A stretch of 64,000 bases of DNA, from positions 1,612,001 through 1,676,000 of the forward strand of contig NZ_WNWM01000002.1 in the NCBI RefSeq assembly GCF_009727155.1, given 5' to 3'. Shown piece by piece: positions 55,734 to 64,000 of the stretch (position 1 is its first letter; each line of letters starts with the position of its first letter). Below the pieces are notes generated by a model. The model was not told where the DNA came from. It worked only from the letters and a program-made list of their open reading frames with translations, and made no database searches. The DNA comes from Pseudoduganella dura. GTDB taxonomy: Bacteria; Pseudomonadota; Gammaproteobacteria; Burkholderiales; Burkholderiaceae_D. The position numbers and the translations under genes are program-made.

Positions 55734-55924
55734 AATCTCTGTTTAAAGTCATTGCTGACTTGTCTTGAATTCCCACCATTGGCGGAAATTCACTCTCAAG
55801 ATACTGACGAACCTTCTTGCGAAGGTTACGTTTATTTCTTGTGAGCGTTTGATGCTATATTTTGAGCTGTCGGGGCCGAAGCCCCGGGCACATCATCAAA
55901 CGCCCACACTTATCGACTGTTGAT

Positions 55925-55936
55925 TGTTAAAGAATT
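55925..55936 (-). promoter_or_regulatory. boxA antitermination site in rrn leader
   Basis: The minus strand reads ATTCTTTAACA, the rrn boxA core, about 190 bp before the 16S gene. Confidence 0.75.
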
Positions 55937-56001
55937 CTGCCCTTGAAGGCCTTGCCACTTTGTCGACAAATCGTTGTGTTTGTCAGCAGCAGAGAGGCGA
56001 G

Positions 56002-56030
56002 ATTATCAGGTGTTTCATGCATCTCGTCAA
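56002..56030 (-). promoter_or_regulatory. rrn promoter P2 (sigma-70 type)
   Basis: On the minus strand TTGACG (-35, 56025-56030) and GATAAT (-10, 56002-56007) are separated by 17 bp. An A-rich stretch (GGAAACAAAAGAG) lies just upstream. A GC-rich discriminator (CTCGCC) follows the -10, as expected for stringently controlled rRNA promoters. Confidence 0.8.
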
Positions 56031-56119
56031 CTCTTTTGTTTCCAGTGCTTTCCAATTCGATAGCACCTTCAACACCTCGCTGCACCTGCATTACTGCGTT
56101 GCTTGCTGCGAGGGACAGA

Positions 56120-56148
56120 ACTATAACAAAGCTCCCTGAGCTCTGCAA
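56120..56148 (-). promoter_or_regulatory. Possible upstream rrn promoter P1
   Basis: On the minus strand TTGCAG (56143-56148) and TATAGT (56120-56125) are separated by 17 bp. Two tandem promoters are common for rrn operons. Confidence 0.55.
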
Positions 56149-56312
56149 GAGGCTCCGCAACAAATCGCATTCCAGTCCGCCGCCCTCCCGATAACAGTTT
56201 TCCATCGGCGAAAATACGGCTATTCTTTCGACAAGATTCCGCAACACAACTTAACCTTGCCGCACACCGGCAGGCCACTGCTCTCGTTACGACGCCTTAT
56301 CGTGCCCAACTG

Positions 56313-57650
56313 ATGCTGAAAGCCGACCAGATCCTTGCGCTTGCTCCCGATGCCGCATCCGCGAAAGCAGGATCGCAGCTTGCCGCTCCCGCCAAATGGG
56401 GCGGGCTAGGCCTGAACGGCAACGCACTGTGGGGCGAATGCCAGGGCAGCGGCAAGCTTCCCTATCGCACCCAGATCGACCTCGGCGAACCCGCCTTCAA
56501 ATGCTCCTGCCCGAGCCGCAAGTTTCCGTGCAAGCATGGCCTGGGCCTGTATCTTCTGCGCGCGGCCGAACCTTCGCTCTTCAACGAAAGCGAAGCGCCG
56601 CAATGGGTAAGCGACTGGCTCGACGGGCGCAAGGCGCGCCGCGAGAAGAAGGAGGAACCGGCAAGCGAACGATCTCCCGAAGCCGCCGCCGCCGCCGCCG
56701 CCCAGGCACGCAAGCGTGAAGACAAGCGCGCGCAAAACATCGCCAATGGCCTGGCCGACCTGCAAACCTGGCTGGAAGACCTGGCCCGCGACGGCCTGGC
56801 CACGGTGCGCGAGCGCGGCCCCGCCTTCTGGGAAACCATGGCCGCGCGCATGGTCGATGTGCAGGCCGGCGCGATCGGCAACCGGCTGCGGCGCGCATCC
56901 GGCCTGTGCTTCCAGGCGGCCAATCCCGACTGGGAGCGCCAGCTGGCCGCCGAGCTCACCTCCCTGTACATGCTGTGCGAAGCCCATGGCCGGCTGGACG
57001 CGCTGCCGGCGCCCCTGCAAGCCGATGTGCGCACGCTGGTCGGCTGGACCGTGCCGCAGGAAACCGTGCTGGCCGGGCCGCCCCTTGCCGACCGCTGGCA
57101 GGTACTGGCCCAGTACACGGCGGACGAAGCCCGGGTGCGCTCGCGCACGACCTGGCTGCGAGGTGCCGGCAGCGGACGCTGGGCGATGCTGCTGCACTAC
57201 GCGGCCGGCGAACAAGGCTTCGATGTGCCGCTTGTGGCGGGAACCGAATTCGATGGTGCCCTGTGTTTCTACCCGGGCGCCTGGCCGCTGCGTGCGCTGA
57301 TCGGTGAACAGTCGGGAACGCGCCCCATCGGGTCGATCGCTTCATCGCCCGAATTCGACACCGCGCTCGACGGCTACGCCGCCGCACTGGCGGTGCAACC
57401 CTTCATCGACCGCTACCCCATGATGCTCGACGCCGTGGTGCCCGACAGCGCAAGCCGCAACACCCTGCGCAGCGCCGACGGGCGGCTGGTCGCGCTGCAT
57501 TCCTCGTTCCGGCATGCGCTGCACCTGCTTGCGCTCAGCGGCGGCCATCCGGTCACCGTTTTCGGCGAATGGGACGGCGCCTGCCTGCTGCCCCTGAGCG
57601 TGTGGCACGGCGGCCGGCTGTTCAATTTCGGCACGGAGTTCAGGTCATGA
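56313..57650 (+). CDS. SWIM zinc-finger protein, first gene of MoxR/VWA operon
   Basis: This 445-residue protein has a SWIM zinc-binding motif at 64-75 (CSCPSRKFPCKH; Cys64, Cys66, Cys73, His75). It follows a small beta-hairpin (LWGECQGSGKLPYRTQIDLGEPAFK), as in typical SWIM domains that bind DNA or protein. A charged Ala/Glu/Arg linker (RREKKEEPASERSPEAAAAAAAQ) leads into a helical domain and a C-terminal beta-rich part. It starts a five-gene operon with DUF5691, MoxR-type ATPase, DUF5682 and VWA proteins; its stop overlaps the next start (ATGA). The role may be substrate or nucleic-acid recognition, which is inference. Confidence 0.88.
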   Translation: MLKADQILALAPDAASAKAGSQLAAPAKWGGLGLNGNALWGECQGSGKLPYRTQIDLGEPAFKCSCPSRKFPCKHGLGLYLLRAAEPSLFNESEAPQWVSDWLDGRKARREKKEEPASERSPEAAAAAAAQARKREDKRAQNIANGLADLQTWLEDLARDGLATVRERGPAFWETMAARMVDVQAGAIGNRLRRASGLCFQAANPDWERQLAAELTSLYMLCEAHGRLDALPAPLQADVRTLVGWTVPQETVLAGPPLADRWQVLAQYTADEARVRSRTTWLRGAGSGRWAMLLHYAAGEQGFDVPLVAGTEFDGALCFYPGAWPLRALIGEQSGTRPIGSIASSPEFDTALDGYAAALAVQPFIDRYPMMLDAVVPDSASRNTLRSADGRLVALHSSFRHALHLLALSGGHPVTVFGEWDGACLLPLSVWHGGRLFNFGTEFRS

Positions 57651-59242
57651 CGGCACCCGTCCCGCTGCACAAGCACCTGCTCGTCGGCACCGCCCGCGCG
57701 CCGCTGCCCGCCGGGCTGCTGGAGGCGGAGCTGGCCGGTGCCGCCGGCACGGCACTCGATGCGCCCGGGATCGCGCCCGAGCGGCGCCTTCTGCTCGCCG
57801 CGGGCGCGGCTGACCTGTGGGCACGCGCCGGTTACCTGCCGCCGCCGGCGCCGGCCGCCCCGCCTTCGCCCAGCGCGCCGGAACGGCAGCCGGCCTGCCC
57901 CTTGCCGGCGGAATCCATCCTCCGGCGACTGCTGCAGGATGGCCACCCGCCGTCGCTGCAGGCCGAGTGGCTCGATCTCCTTGCCGGCAAGCCGGCACGC
58001 CTGCCGGAACGCTTCCTGCCCGACGTCCTGGCCCTGGCCACCCGCCAGCCCGGCCTCAGGCCGCGCGTGCACCCGGTGCTGGGCATGCGCGGCCAGTGGC
58101 TCGCGGCGCTCGAACCGGCATGGGCGTGGGCGGCCCGCCGGCAGGATGACGCCGAGGTACAGCAGGCATGGCACGACGGCACGCTGGAGCAGCGCGTGGC
58201 GGCCCTCGAACGCTGGCGGCACGTGGATGCAGCCGCCGCGCGCGCGGCGCTGGAATCGACCTGGCCCGGCGAGCCGCCCGAGAACCGGGCGGCCCTGCTC
58301 CCGTGCCTCGGCACCGGCCTGGAGACGGCCGACGAAACTTTTCTCGAAGCGGCACTGGACGACCGGCGCAAGCCCGTGCGCCAGGCCGCGCAACGGCTGC
58401 TGGCGGGCCTGCCGGGCTCGAAGCTGTCGCAACGCATGGTGACGCGCGCAACGCCGCTGCTGTATGCCGAAAAGCGCATCCTGCGCGGTACCCGGCTGGT
58501 GGTGACACCGCCCGCGGAGCGCGATGCGGCAATGATCCGCGACGGCGTCGGCGATGGAAAATATCCCGGGCTCGGCGAAAAGGCCGGGTGGCTGGTGGAC
58601 ATCCTCGCGGCAATCGCCCCATCGCACTGGTCCGCGGTGCTGAACCTGTCGCCGGACGAGTGCATCGCGCTGAGCGCCGCCACCGACTACCAGGAAGCCC
58701 TGCTGCTCGGCTGGACGGGCGCCCTGCAGCTGCACCTGGCGCACGCGCCCGCGCCGGAGCTGCTGGCCTGGCTGGAAGCGTGGACCCGGATCTGGCTCAA
58801 GGCCGACGGCACGGTGCGCTATCAGAATGCATCCGCCTTCGTGGGCGCGTATGCCGCCTTGCCCGCGCCGGCCGTGCACGCGATGCTGCTGCAGCTGGTC
58901 GAAGCCAGTCGCGCCCCCTGGGAGGAGGCCGACGCCGCGCTGGCCGGGCTGCTGCACCAGCTGGCGGACGCCACGCCCGCGCCGTGGCCCGCGGACCTCT
59001 CGCATGCGATCGCGCGGCGCCTGCTGGGCGCCCTGCCCGTGCTGTCGGCGCGCCAATGGGAATTGCGCTCCGCCCTGCCCGCGCTGGCGGCAGTGCTCGA
59101 CCCGGCCGCGGTGCTCGAAGCCGCGCACCAGTGGCCTGGCCTGGCGGACGATCCGCATGGCTGGCAGGCCCCCGTCGACCAGTTTTTCCACCTCGTGCGT
59201 TTTCGCCACGAGATGATCCTTTCATTCCAGGAGCCCGCATGA
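57647..59242 (+). CDS. DUF5691 protein (helical-repeat-like)
   Basis: This 531-residue, mostly helical protein opens VPLHKHLLVGTARAPLPAGLLEAELAG, the usual DUF5691 beginning. LAAGAADLWARAGY, QAEWLDLLAGKPARLPERFLPDVLALATRQP and RQAAQRLLAGLPGSKLSQRM suggest HEAT-like repeats, which often serve as scaffolds. A Pro/Ala linker lies at about 66-84. No catalytic motif is visible. It overlaps both neighbours by 4 bp, so all three products are made together. In the few similar cassettes I know, this gene always sits between the SWIM and MoxR genes. Confidence 0.8.
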   Translation: MTAPVPLHKHLLVGTARAPLPAGLLEAELAGAAGTALDAPGIAPERRLLLAAGAADLWARAGYLPPPAPAAPPSPSAPERQPACPLPAESILRRLLQDGHPPSLQAEWLDLLAGKPARLPERFLPDVLALATRQPGLRPRVHPVLGMRGQWLAALEPAWAWAARRQDDAEVQQAWHDGTLEQRVAALERWRHVDAAAARAALESTWPGEPPENRAALLPCLGTGLETADETFLEAALDDRRKPVRQAAQRLLAGLPGSKLSQRMVTRATPLLYAEKRILRGTRLVVTPPAERDAAMIRDGVGDGKYPGLGEKAGWLVDILAAIAPSHWSAVLNLSPDECIALSAATDYQEALLLGWTGALQLHLAHAPAPELLAWLEAWTRIWLKADGTVRYQNASAFVGAYAALPAPAVHAMLLQLVEASRAPWEEADAALAGLLHQLADATPAPWPADLSHAIARRLLGALPVLSARQWELRSALPALAAVLDPAAVLEAAHQWPGLADDPHGWQAPVDQFFHLVRFRHEMILSFQEPA

Positions 59243-60330
59243 CCGCACTCACCACCGTCCTTCGCCAGCACGCCGAGGACCAGTACGCGACCGAGCTGGA
59301 GGCATTGATCGCCAGCGACACGCGCCAGCGCCCGCCACGCTGGAAGATGTCGCCCTGGGCGGTATCGACCTACCTGCTGGGCGGGAAACTGGAAAACGGC
59401 GTGGAGATCAGCGCCAAGTACATCGGCAACCCGCGCGTGATCGAGATCGCCGTCGCCACGCTGGCGACCGACCGCGCACTGCTCCTGCTGGGCGTGCCGG
59501 GCACGGCCAAGTCGTGGGTATCGGAACACCTGGCGGCGGCCATCAGCGGCGATTCGACCCTCGTGGTGCAAGGCACCGCCGGCACCGGCGAAGAAGCCAT
59601 GCGCTATGGGTGGAACTATGCGCAGCTGCTGTCGAAAGGCCCGTCGCTGGAGGCGGTCGTGGCCAGCCCGGTGATGCGCGCCATGCGCGAAGGGAAGATC
59701 GCGCGCGTCGAAGAGCTCACGCGCATCGCCGGCGAAGTGCAGGACAGCCTGATCTCGATCCTGTCCGAGAAGGTGCTGCCGATCGCCGAACTCGACGACG
59801 AAGTGCAGGCGCAGAAAGGCTTCAACATCATCGCCACCGCGAACGACCGCGACCGCGGCGTCAACGAACTTTCCAGCGCCCTGAAGCGGCGCTTCAACAC
59901 CGTGGTGCTGCCGCCGCCGCGCACCGCGGACGAGGAAGTGCGCATCGTGCAGACGCGCGTGGCCAGCATGGGCCGCGCGCTCGAACTGCCGGGCGAGCTG
60001 CCCGCGCTCGAGGAGATCCGCCGCATCGTGACGGTGTTCCGCGAACTGCGTGAAGGCCTCACGGCGGACGGCAAGGTGAAGATCAAGGCGCCCACCGCCA
60101 GCATGAGCACGGCCGAAGCGATTTCCGTCATTACCCACGGCATGTCGCTGGCGGCCCACTTCGGCGACGGCGTGCTGCGCGGCGCCGATCTCGCCGCCGG
60201 CATGGTCGGCGCGATCGTCAAGGACCCGGTCCAGGACCGCGTGGTAATGCTCGAATACCTGGAGACGGTGGTCAAGGAACGCGACGGCTGGAAGGACCTG
60301 TACCGCGCCTGCCGCGACGTGATGGCGTAA
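59239..60330 (+). CDS. MoxR-type AAA+ ATPase
   Basis: This 363-residue ATPase has a Walker A loop LLLLGVPGTAKSWVSEHLA (85-92), a Walker B-like ARVEELTRI and sensor 1 FNIIATANDRDRGVNELSSALKRRFN with the Arg finger. It is a MoxR/RavA-class AAA+ protein by sequence; such ATPases work with VWA proteins to remodel or activate targets (RavA-ViaA, NorQ-NorD, CbbQ-CbbO). The ATG overlaps the DUF5691 stop (ATGA). The lid region with KIKAPTASMSTAEAISVITHGM follows. Its partner is probably the VWA protein at the end of the operon. Confidence 0.9.
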   Translation: MTALTTVLRQHAEDQYATELEALIASDTRQRPPRWKMSPWAVSTYLLGGKLENGVEISAKYIGNPRVIEIAVATLATDRALLLLGVPGTAKSWVSEHLAAAISGDSTLVVQGTAGTGEEAMRYGWNYAQLLSKGPSLEAVVASPVMRAMREGKIARVEELTRIAGEVQDSLISILSEKVLPIAELDDEVQAQKGFNIIATANDRDRGVNELSSALKRRFNTVVLPPPRTADEEVRIVQTRVASMGRALELPGELPALEEIRRIVTVFRELREGLTADGKVKIKAPTASMSTAEAISVITHGMSLAAHFGDGVLRGADLAAGMVGAIVKDPVQDRVVMLEYLETVVKERDGWKDLYRACRDVMA

Positions 60331-60343
60331 CGCCGGGAAAGCG

Positions 60344-62707
60344 ATGAGCGTACACCTGTTCGGCATCCGCCACCACGGCCCCGGCTGCGCTCGCAGCCTG
60401 GTCGACGCGCTGCAGGCCTTGCAGCCGGACTGCATCCTCGTCGAGGGTCCGCCCGAAGCGGATGCGCTGCTGGCCCATGTCGGCGAACCGGGGCTGGTCC
60501 CGCCGTGCGCCCTGCTGGTCTATGCGCCGGCGGCGCCGCAACGCGCCGTGTTCTATCCGTTCGCCGAGTACTCGCCGGAATGGCAGGCGATCCGTTACGC
60601 CAACGAGCACGCCGTGCCGGTGCGCTGGTGCGACCTGCCGCAAGGGTACCGGCTGGCCGGCGCGCAAGGTGCGGAGGATGGCGATGCGCCGGCCGACGTG
60701 GCCGATGTTCTCGCTGAGATTGCGGCCGATATTCCGGCCGATGTACAAGCAGATGTTGCGGCCGATGTTCCGGCTGATGTTCGGACCGATGAGCAGGCCG
60801 CGCCGTCCACCCTGCGCAGCGACCCGCTGGCCTGGCTGGCGGAGGCGGCGGGCTTCAGCGACACCGAAACCTGGTGGGATCACTTGGTGGAACAGCGCAG
60901 CGACGGCCTGGACCTGTTTGCCGCGATCGCGGAAATGATGACGGTGGTGCGCGAGCAGATCGGCGGGCGGGAAAATGTGCAGGAAGATCTTCTCGAGCTG
61001 CGCCGCGAGGCATACATGCGCAACTCGATCCGGGCCGCCGAGAAGCAGGGATGGCAGCGCATCGCGGTGGTCTGCGGCGCCTGGCATGTGCCTGTGCTGG
61101 CGCGCATGCCGGCGGCGAAGCGCGACAACGACCTGCTCAAGGCGCTGCCGAAGGAAAAGCTGGCCGCGACCTGGGCGCCGTGGAGCTACGGCAGGCTCAC
61201 CTTCGCCAGCGGCTATGGCGCCGGAGTGGTGGCGCCGGGCTGGTACCAGCATGTGTGGGAGCGGCGCGAACAGGCCAGCCTGCACTGGCTGACCGACGTC
61301 GCCACGCTGCTGCGCCGGCACGACCTCGACGCCTCGCCGGCGCACATCATCGAAGCCTCGCGCCTGGCCGACACGCTGGCGGCCCTGCGCGAACGCCCGC
61401 GCGCCGGGCTGGACGAACTGATGGAAGCCGTGCGCGCCGTGTTCTGCCACGACAGCGAGCTGCCGCTGCAACTGATCCGGCGCGAGCTGCTGGTCAAGGA
61501 CCGCCTGGGCGAGGTACCGGCTTCGGTGCCGACGCTGCCGCTGGTGCAGGATGTGCAGGCCCGGCAAAAGCGCCTGCGCATGCCGGTGCGCGCGGATACC
61601 GTCGATCTCGATCTCGACCTGCGCCAGGCGCCGCACCTGGAAAAAAGCGTGCTGCTGCACCGGCTGGCGATGCTCGGCATCGCGTGGGGCAGCCGCCAGG
61701 TCGTGCGCGGCAAGAGCGGTACCTTCCATGAGCTGTGGCGCCTGGCATGGCAGCCCGAGTTCGCGATCGGCCTGATCGAGGCGAGCCTGTGGGGTGCCAC
61801 GCTGGAAGATGCCGCCACCGCCCGCGCGGTAAGCCGCGGCGCGGCGGTGGCCGACCTGGCGGCGCTCACCGGCCTGATGGAGGAAGTACTTCTGGCCGAC
61901 CTGCGCGCCGCGGTGGCGCCGCTGATGGCCCGCATCCAGGATGCCAGCGCGCTCACCACCGACCTGGGCTTCCTGCTGGCCGCCCTGCCGCCGCTGGTCA
62001 ACGTGCTGCGCTATGGCAGCGTGCGCGGCACCGACACGGCCGCGCTGTCGAACGTGGTCGACGGCCTGGTGGCGCGCGCGTGCGTCGCCCTGCCCTTCGG
62101 CGTGCGGGGCCTGGCCGATGAAGCGGCGGCACAGCTGCTGGCACGGCTCATCGCCGGCGACGGCGCGATCCGCCTGCTGCAGAACGACGAACATGGCGCC
62201 GCCTGGTTCGCGGCGCTCGCGAGCGCCGTGCGCAGCGAAGCCACGCATCCGCTGCTGGCCGGGCGCGCGGTGCGCATCCTCACCGAACAGGGCCACTGGC
62301 CGATGGGCGAAGCGTCGCGCCACCTGGTGCTGCTCTGTTCGCGCGCGGTGGCACCGCTGGCGGCGGCCCAGTGGCTGGAAGGCTTCCTGCAGGGCAGCGG
62401 CCCCCTGCTGGTGCACAACGACGAACTGTGGCACGCCATCGATGGCTGGGTGCTGTCGCTGCCGGCGGAGACGTTCATCGAGCTGCTGCCGCTGCTGCGC
62501 CGCACCTTCGGCAGCTTCCAGGCGCCGGAGCGGCGGCAACTGGCGGAACGCGCGAGCGCCGGCGCCGCGGGGGCGGCCGGAGCGGCAATCGCATCGGCCC
62601 GCGGCGGCATGCACGCGGTCGATCCGGTGCGCGCGCGGCGCGTGCTGCCGGTGCTGGCAACGATATTCGGCGGCGCCGCGGCGCGGGAGGCAGTGCATGA
62701 CCAATGA
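60344..62707 (+). CDS. DUF5682 protein, TraB/EreA-like N-terminus
   Basis: This is a 787-residue protein. The first part has motifs recalling TraB/EreA-like enzymes: LFGIRHHGPGCARSLVDALQALQPDCILVEGPPEAD (paired His10-His11 and Glu), later NSIRAAEKQGWQRIAVVCGAWHVPVLARM with another conserved His. These residues could bind metal. Between them lies a low-complexity insertion of repeated Ala-Asp-(Val/Ile) units at about 116-147. The C-terminal 400 residues are helical. It starts 13 bp after the MoxR gene and overlaps the VWA gene by 11 bp. Enzymatic activity has not been shown for this family as far as I know. Confidence 0.82.
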   Translation: MSVHLFGIRHHGPGCARSLVDALQALQPDCILVEGPPEADALLAHVGEPGLVPPCALLVYAPAAPQRAVFYPFAEYSPEWQAIRYANEHAVPVRWCDLPQGYRLAGAQGAEDGDAPADVADVLAEIAADIPADVQADVAADVPADVRTDEQAAPSTLRSDPLAWLAEAAGFSDTETWWDHLVEQRSDGLDLFAAIAEMMTVVREQIGGRENVQEDLLELRREAYMRNSIRAAEKQGWQRIAVVCGAWHVPVLARMPAAKRDNDLLKALPKEKLAATWAPWSYGRLTFASGYGAGVVAPGWYQHVWERREQASLHWLTDVATLLRRHDLDASPAHIIEASRLADTLAALRERPRAGLDELMEAVRAVFCHDSELPLQLIRRELLVKDRLGEVPASVPTLPLVQDVQARQKRLRMPVRADTVDLDLDLRQAPHLEKSVLLHRLAMLGIAWGSRQVVRGKSGTFHELWRLAWQPEFAIGLIEASLWGATLEDAATARAVSRGAAVADLAALTGLMEEVLLADLRAAVAPLMARIQDASALTTDLGFLLAALPPLVNVLRYGSVRGTDTAALSNVVDGLVARACVALPFGVRGLADEAAAQLLARLIAGDGAIRLLQNDEHGAAWFAALASAVRSEATHPLLAGRAVRILTEQGHWPMGEASRHLVLLCSRAVAPLAAAQWLEGFLQGSGPLLVHNDELWHAIDGWVLSLPAETFIELLPLLRRTFGSFQAPERRQLAERASAGAAGAAGAAIASARGGMHAVDPVRARRVLPVLATIFGGAAAREAVHDQ

Positions 62708-63845
62708 TTTCGACCGGACGGAAGCCGCGCGCCGCTGGCGCCTCGTGCTCGGGGGCACCGCCGCCGACACGCCGCTGGCCCCGGCCGACCTGGCCATGGA
62801 CCGGGCGCTCGACGCGCTGTATGGCGCCGAGCCGGGCACGCCGCGCGGCGGGCTGGGTGCCTCGGCGCCGAACGTGGCACGCTGGCTGGGCGATATCCGC
62901 CAGTACTTCCCTTCCACCGTCGTGCAGGTCATGCAGAAGGATGCGCTCGACCGGCTCGGCCTGCAGCGCATGCTGTGCGAACCCGAAATGCTGCAGGCGG
63001 TCGAACCCGACGTGCACCTGGTCGCCACCTTGCTGAGCCTGAACCGCATCATGCCGAACAAGACGCGCAGCACGGCGCGCGCGGTGGTGAGCAAGGTCGT
63101 GCGCGAGCTGGAGGCCAAGCTGGCCAGCCCGTTGCGCCAGGCCGTCACGGGCAGCCTGAACCGGGCCACCCGCAACCGCCGGCCGCGCCATAACGAGATC
63201 GACTGGATGCGCACCATCCGCGCCAACCTGAAGCACTGGCAGCCGGACTATCAAACCATCATCCCGGAAACCCGGATCGGCTTCGGCCGCAAGGGCCAGT
63301 CGCTGCGCGACATCGTGCTGTGCATCGACCAGAGCGGATCGATGGCGCCGTCCGTCGTGTATGCCAGCGTGTTCGCGGCCGTGCTGGCCAGTATCCGGGC
63401 CGTCAGCACGTCGGTGGTGGTGTTCGATACCGCCGTCGTCGACCTCACGCCGCTGCTGTCGGACCCGGTCGAGGTGCTGTTCGGCACCCAGCTGGGCGGC
63501 GGCACCGACATCAACCGCGCGCTGGCGTACAGCCAGGGGCTGGTCCGGCGGCCGAAGGACACGATCTTTGTGCTGATCAGCGACCTGTACGAGGGTGGCC
63601 GCAACGACGAGATGCTCCGGCGCGCGGCGGCGATGATCGCCAGCGGCGTGCAGTTCATCGTGCTGCTGGCCCTGGACGACCAGGGCGCGCCCTCGTACGA
63701 CAAGAGCAACGCCGCGCAGCTGGTGGCGATGGGCGCGCCCTGCTTTGCCTGCACGCCCGACCTGTTCCCCGACCTGATGGCGGCGGCGATCAAGCGCACG
63801 AGCCTCGAACAGTGGGCGGCAAAGGCGGGCATCGTTCACGTGTGA
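62697..63845 (+). CDS. VWA-domain protein, last gene of MoxR operon
   Basis: This 382-residue protein has a helical N-terminal part (TLLSLNRIMPNKTRSTARAVVSKVVRELEAKL) and a C-terminal von Willebrand A domain. The MIDAS metal site is complete: DIVLCIDQSGSM (Asp211, Ser213, Ser215), Thr270 in LGGGTDINRAL, and the third-loop Asp in LISDLYEGG. Such proteins partner MoxR ATPases and present substrates. The ATG lies inside the end of the DUF5682 gene (11-bp overlap). A possible oppositely oriented gene begins downstream. Confidence 0.92.
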   Translation: MTNDFDRTEAARRWRLVLGGTAADTPLAPADLAMDRALDALYGAEPGTPRGGLGASAPNVARWLGDIRQYFPSTVVQVMQKDALDRLGLQRMLCEPEMLQAVEPDVHLVATLLSLNRIMPNKTRSTARAVVSKVVRELEAKLASPLRQAVTGSLNRATRNRRPRHNEIDWMRTIRANLKHWQPDYQTIIPETRIGFGRKGQSLRDIVLCIDQSGSMAPSVVYASVFAAVLASIRAVSTSVVVFDTAVVDLTPLLSDPVEVLFGTQLGGGTDINRALAYSQGLVRRPKDTIFVLISDLYEGGRNDEMLRRAAAMIASGVQFIVLLALDDQGAPSYDKSNAAQLVAMGAPCFACTPDLFPDLMAAAIKRTSLEQWAAKAGIVHV

Positions 63846-63933
63846 GCGGGGGCCGGTCGCCGCCCGCTGCCCGCTTCGATCCGGATCGGAAACACGTACC
63901 CGGGTGCGGGAACGCGGCCCCCTGCCGTGCGCA

Positions 63934-64000
63934 TCAATGCACGAGTTCTTCCGGCACCGGGGCGGGCAGCTTGCCAGCGGCTTTCGATGCCGTCCTGCGC
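63934..64000 (-). CDS. C-terminal end of a gene running out of the window
   Basis: On the minus strand the last 22 codons read ...RTASKAAGKLPAPVPEELVH and stop with TGA at 63934-63936. Composition is coding-like, but too little remains to assign a family. It is convergent with the VWA gene, 88 bp away. Confidence 0.4.
   Translation of the reverse strand, partial: RRTASKAAGKLPAPVPEELVH

Larger units (their letters stand above)
55734..56312. other. rRNA leader and divergent promoter region (579 bp)
   Basis: It holds the rrn leader with boxA and two sigma-70-type promoters reading left. The rest leads to the start of the SWIM gene reading right. The leader also contains AAGCGTTTGATG/CATCAAACGC inverted stretches that border the 16S processing stem. 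No protein gene is seen. Confidence 0.7.

Overview
The window is high-GC bacterial chromosome. It carries one complete rRNA operon, a PEP-CTERM protein, an Oxalobacteraceae-like set of housekeeping genes (pyrF, sbcB, gluQRS, lemA) and many signalling proteins. This points to a betaproteobacterium, most likely of the Massilia/Pseudoduganella group. That placement is inferred from gene content and rRNA layout; no database search was run.

Layout. 1-12.4 kb: the end of a flavoprotein reductase gene, an MFS exporter, an HPF/RaiA protein, a BtuF-like binding protein, a diguanylate cyclase, a DUF5610 protein, sbcB, pyrF, the lemA-TPM-TPM operon, a repeat-rich 645-bp gap, a VanZ protein, small unknown proteins and a TraB/GumN protein. 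13-27 kb: a hybrid histidine kinase, a luciferase-like oxidoreductase, an MFS transporter, a NagX-like membrane protein, a truncated OYE/LysR pair joined by an apparent deletion, gluQRS, a DUF1264-like protein, a frameshifted DUF4124 gene, a PEP-CTERM protein, an alpha/beta hydrolase and a chemoreceptor.

27.5-31 kb holds a tightly overlapping operon of a photoactive-yellow-protein homologue, a PAS-PAS-GGDEF cyclase and a PAS-GGDEF-EAL protein. It looks like a light-gated c-di-GMP module. 31-43 kb: a lipoprotein, acetyltransferase, CAP protein, S24 repressor with divergent membrane protein, two overlapping acyltransferases, a large DUF4450 secreted protein with a DUF1349 partner, and an unknown Cys-rich protein. 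42.5-49.4 kb: nmrA, an orphan RND pump and a tetR gene share one operator-like 15-mer at both ends of the block. After an AraC gene, a second tetR and a divergent-facing glutathione S-transferase gene share a different palindromic operator. An AAC(6')-like acetyltransferase follows.

50.6-55.7 kb is an rrn operon on the minus strand (16S, tRNA-Ile, tRNA-Ala, 23S, 5S). It has two promoters, boxA sites, a terminator, and a second terminator attached to a truncated 5S remnant. 56.3-63.8 kb is a five-gene, mostly overlapping operon: SWIM zinc finger, DUF5691, MoxR-type AAA+ ATPase, DUF5682 and VWA. This is a little-characterised MoxR/VWA system and, with the PYP operon, the most interesting content. 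A family of palindromic intergenic repeats (GGGGTCAGACCCC, GGGGACTGTCCCC and GGTGTCNGACACC types) is scattered through the window.
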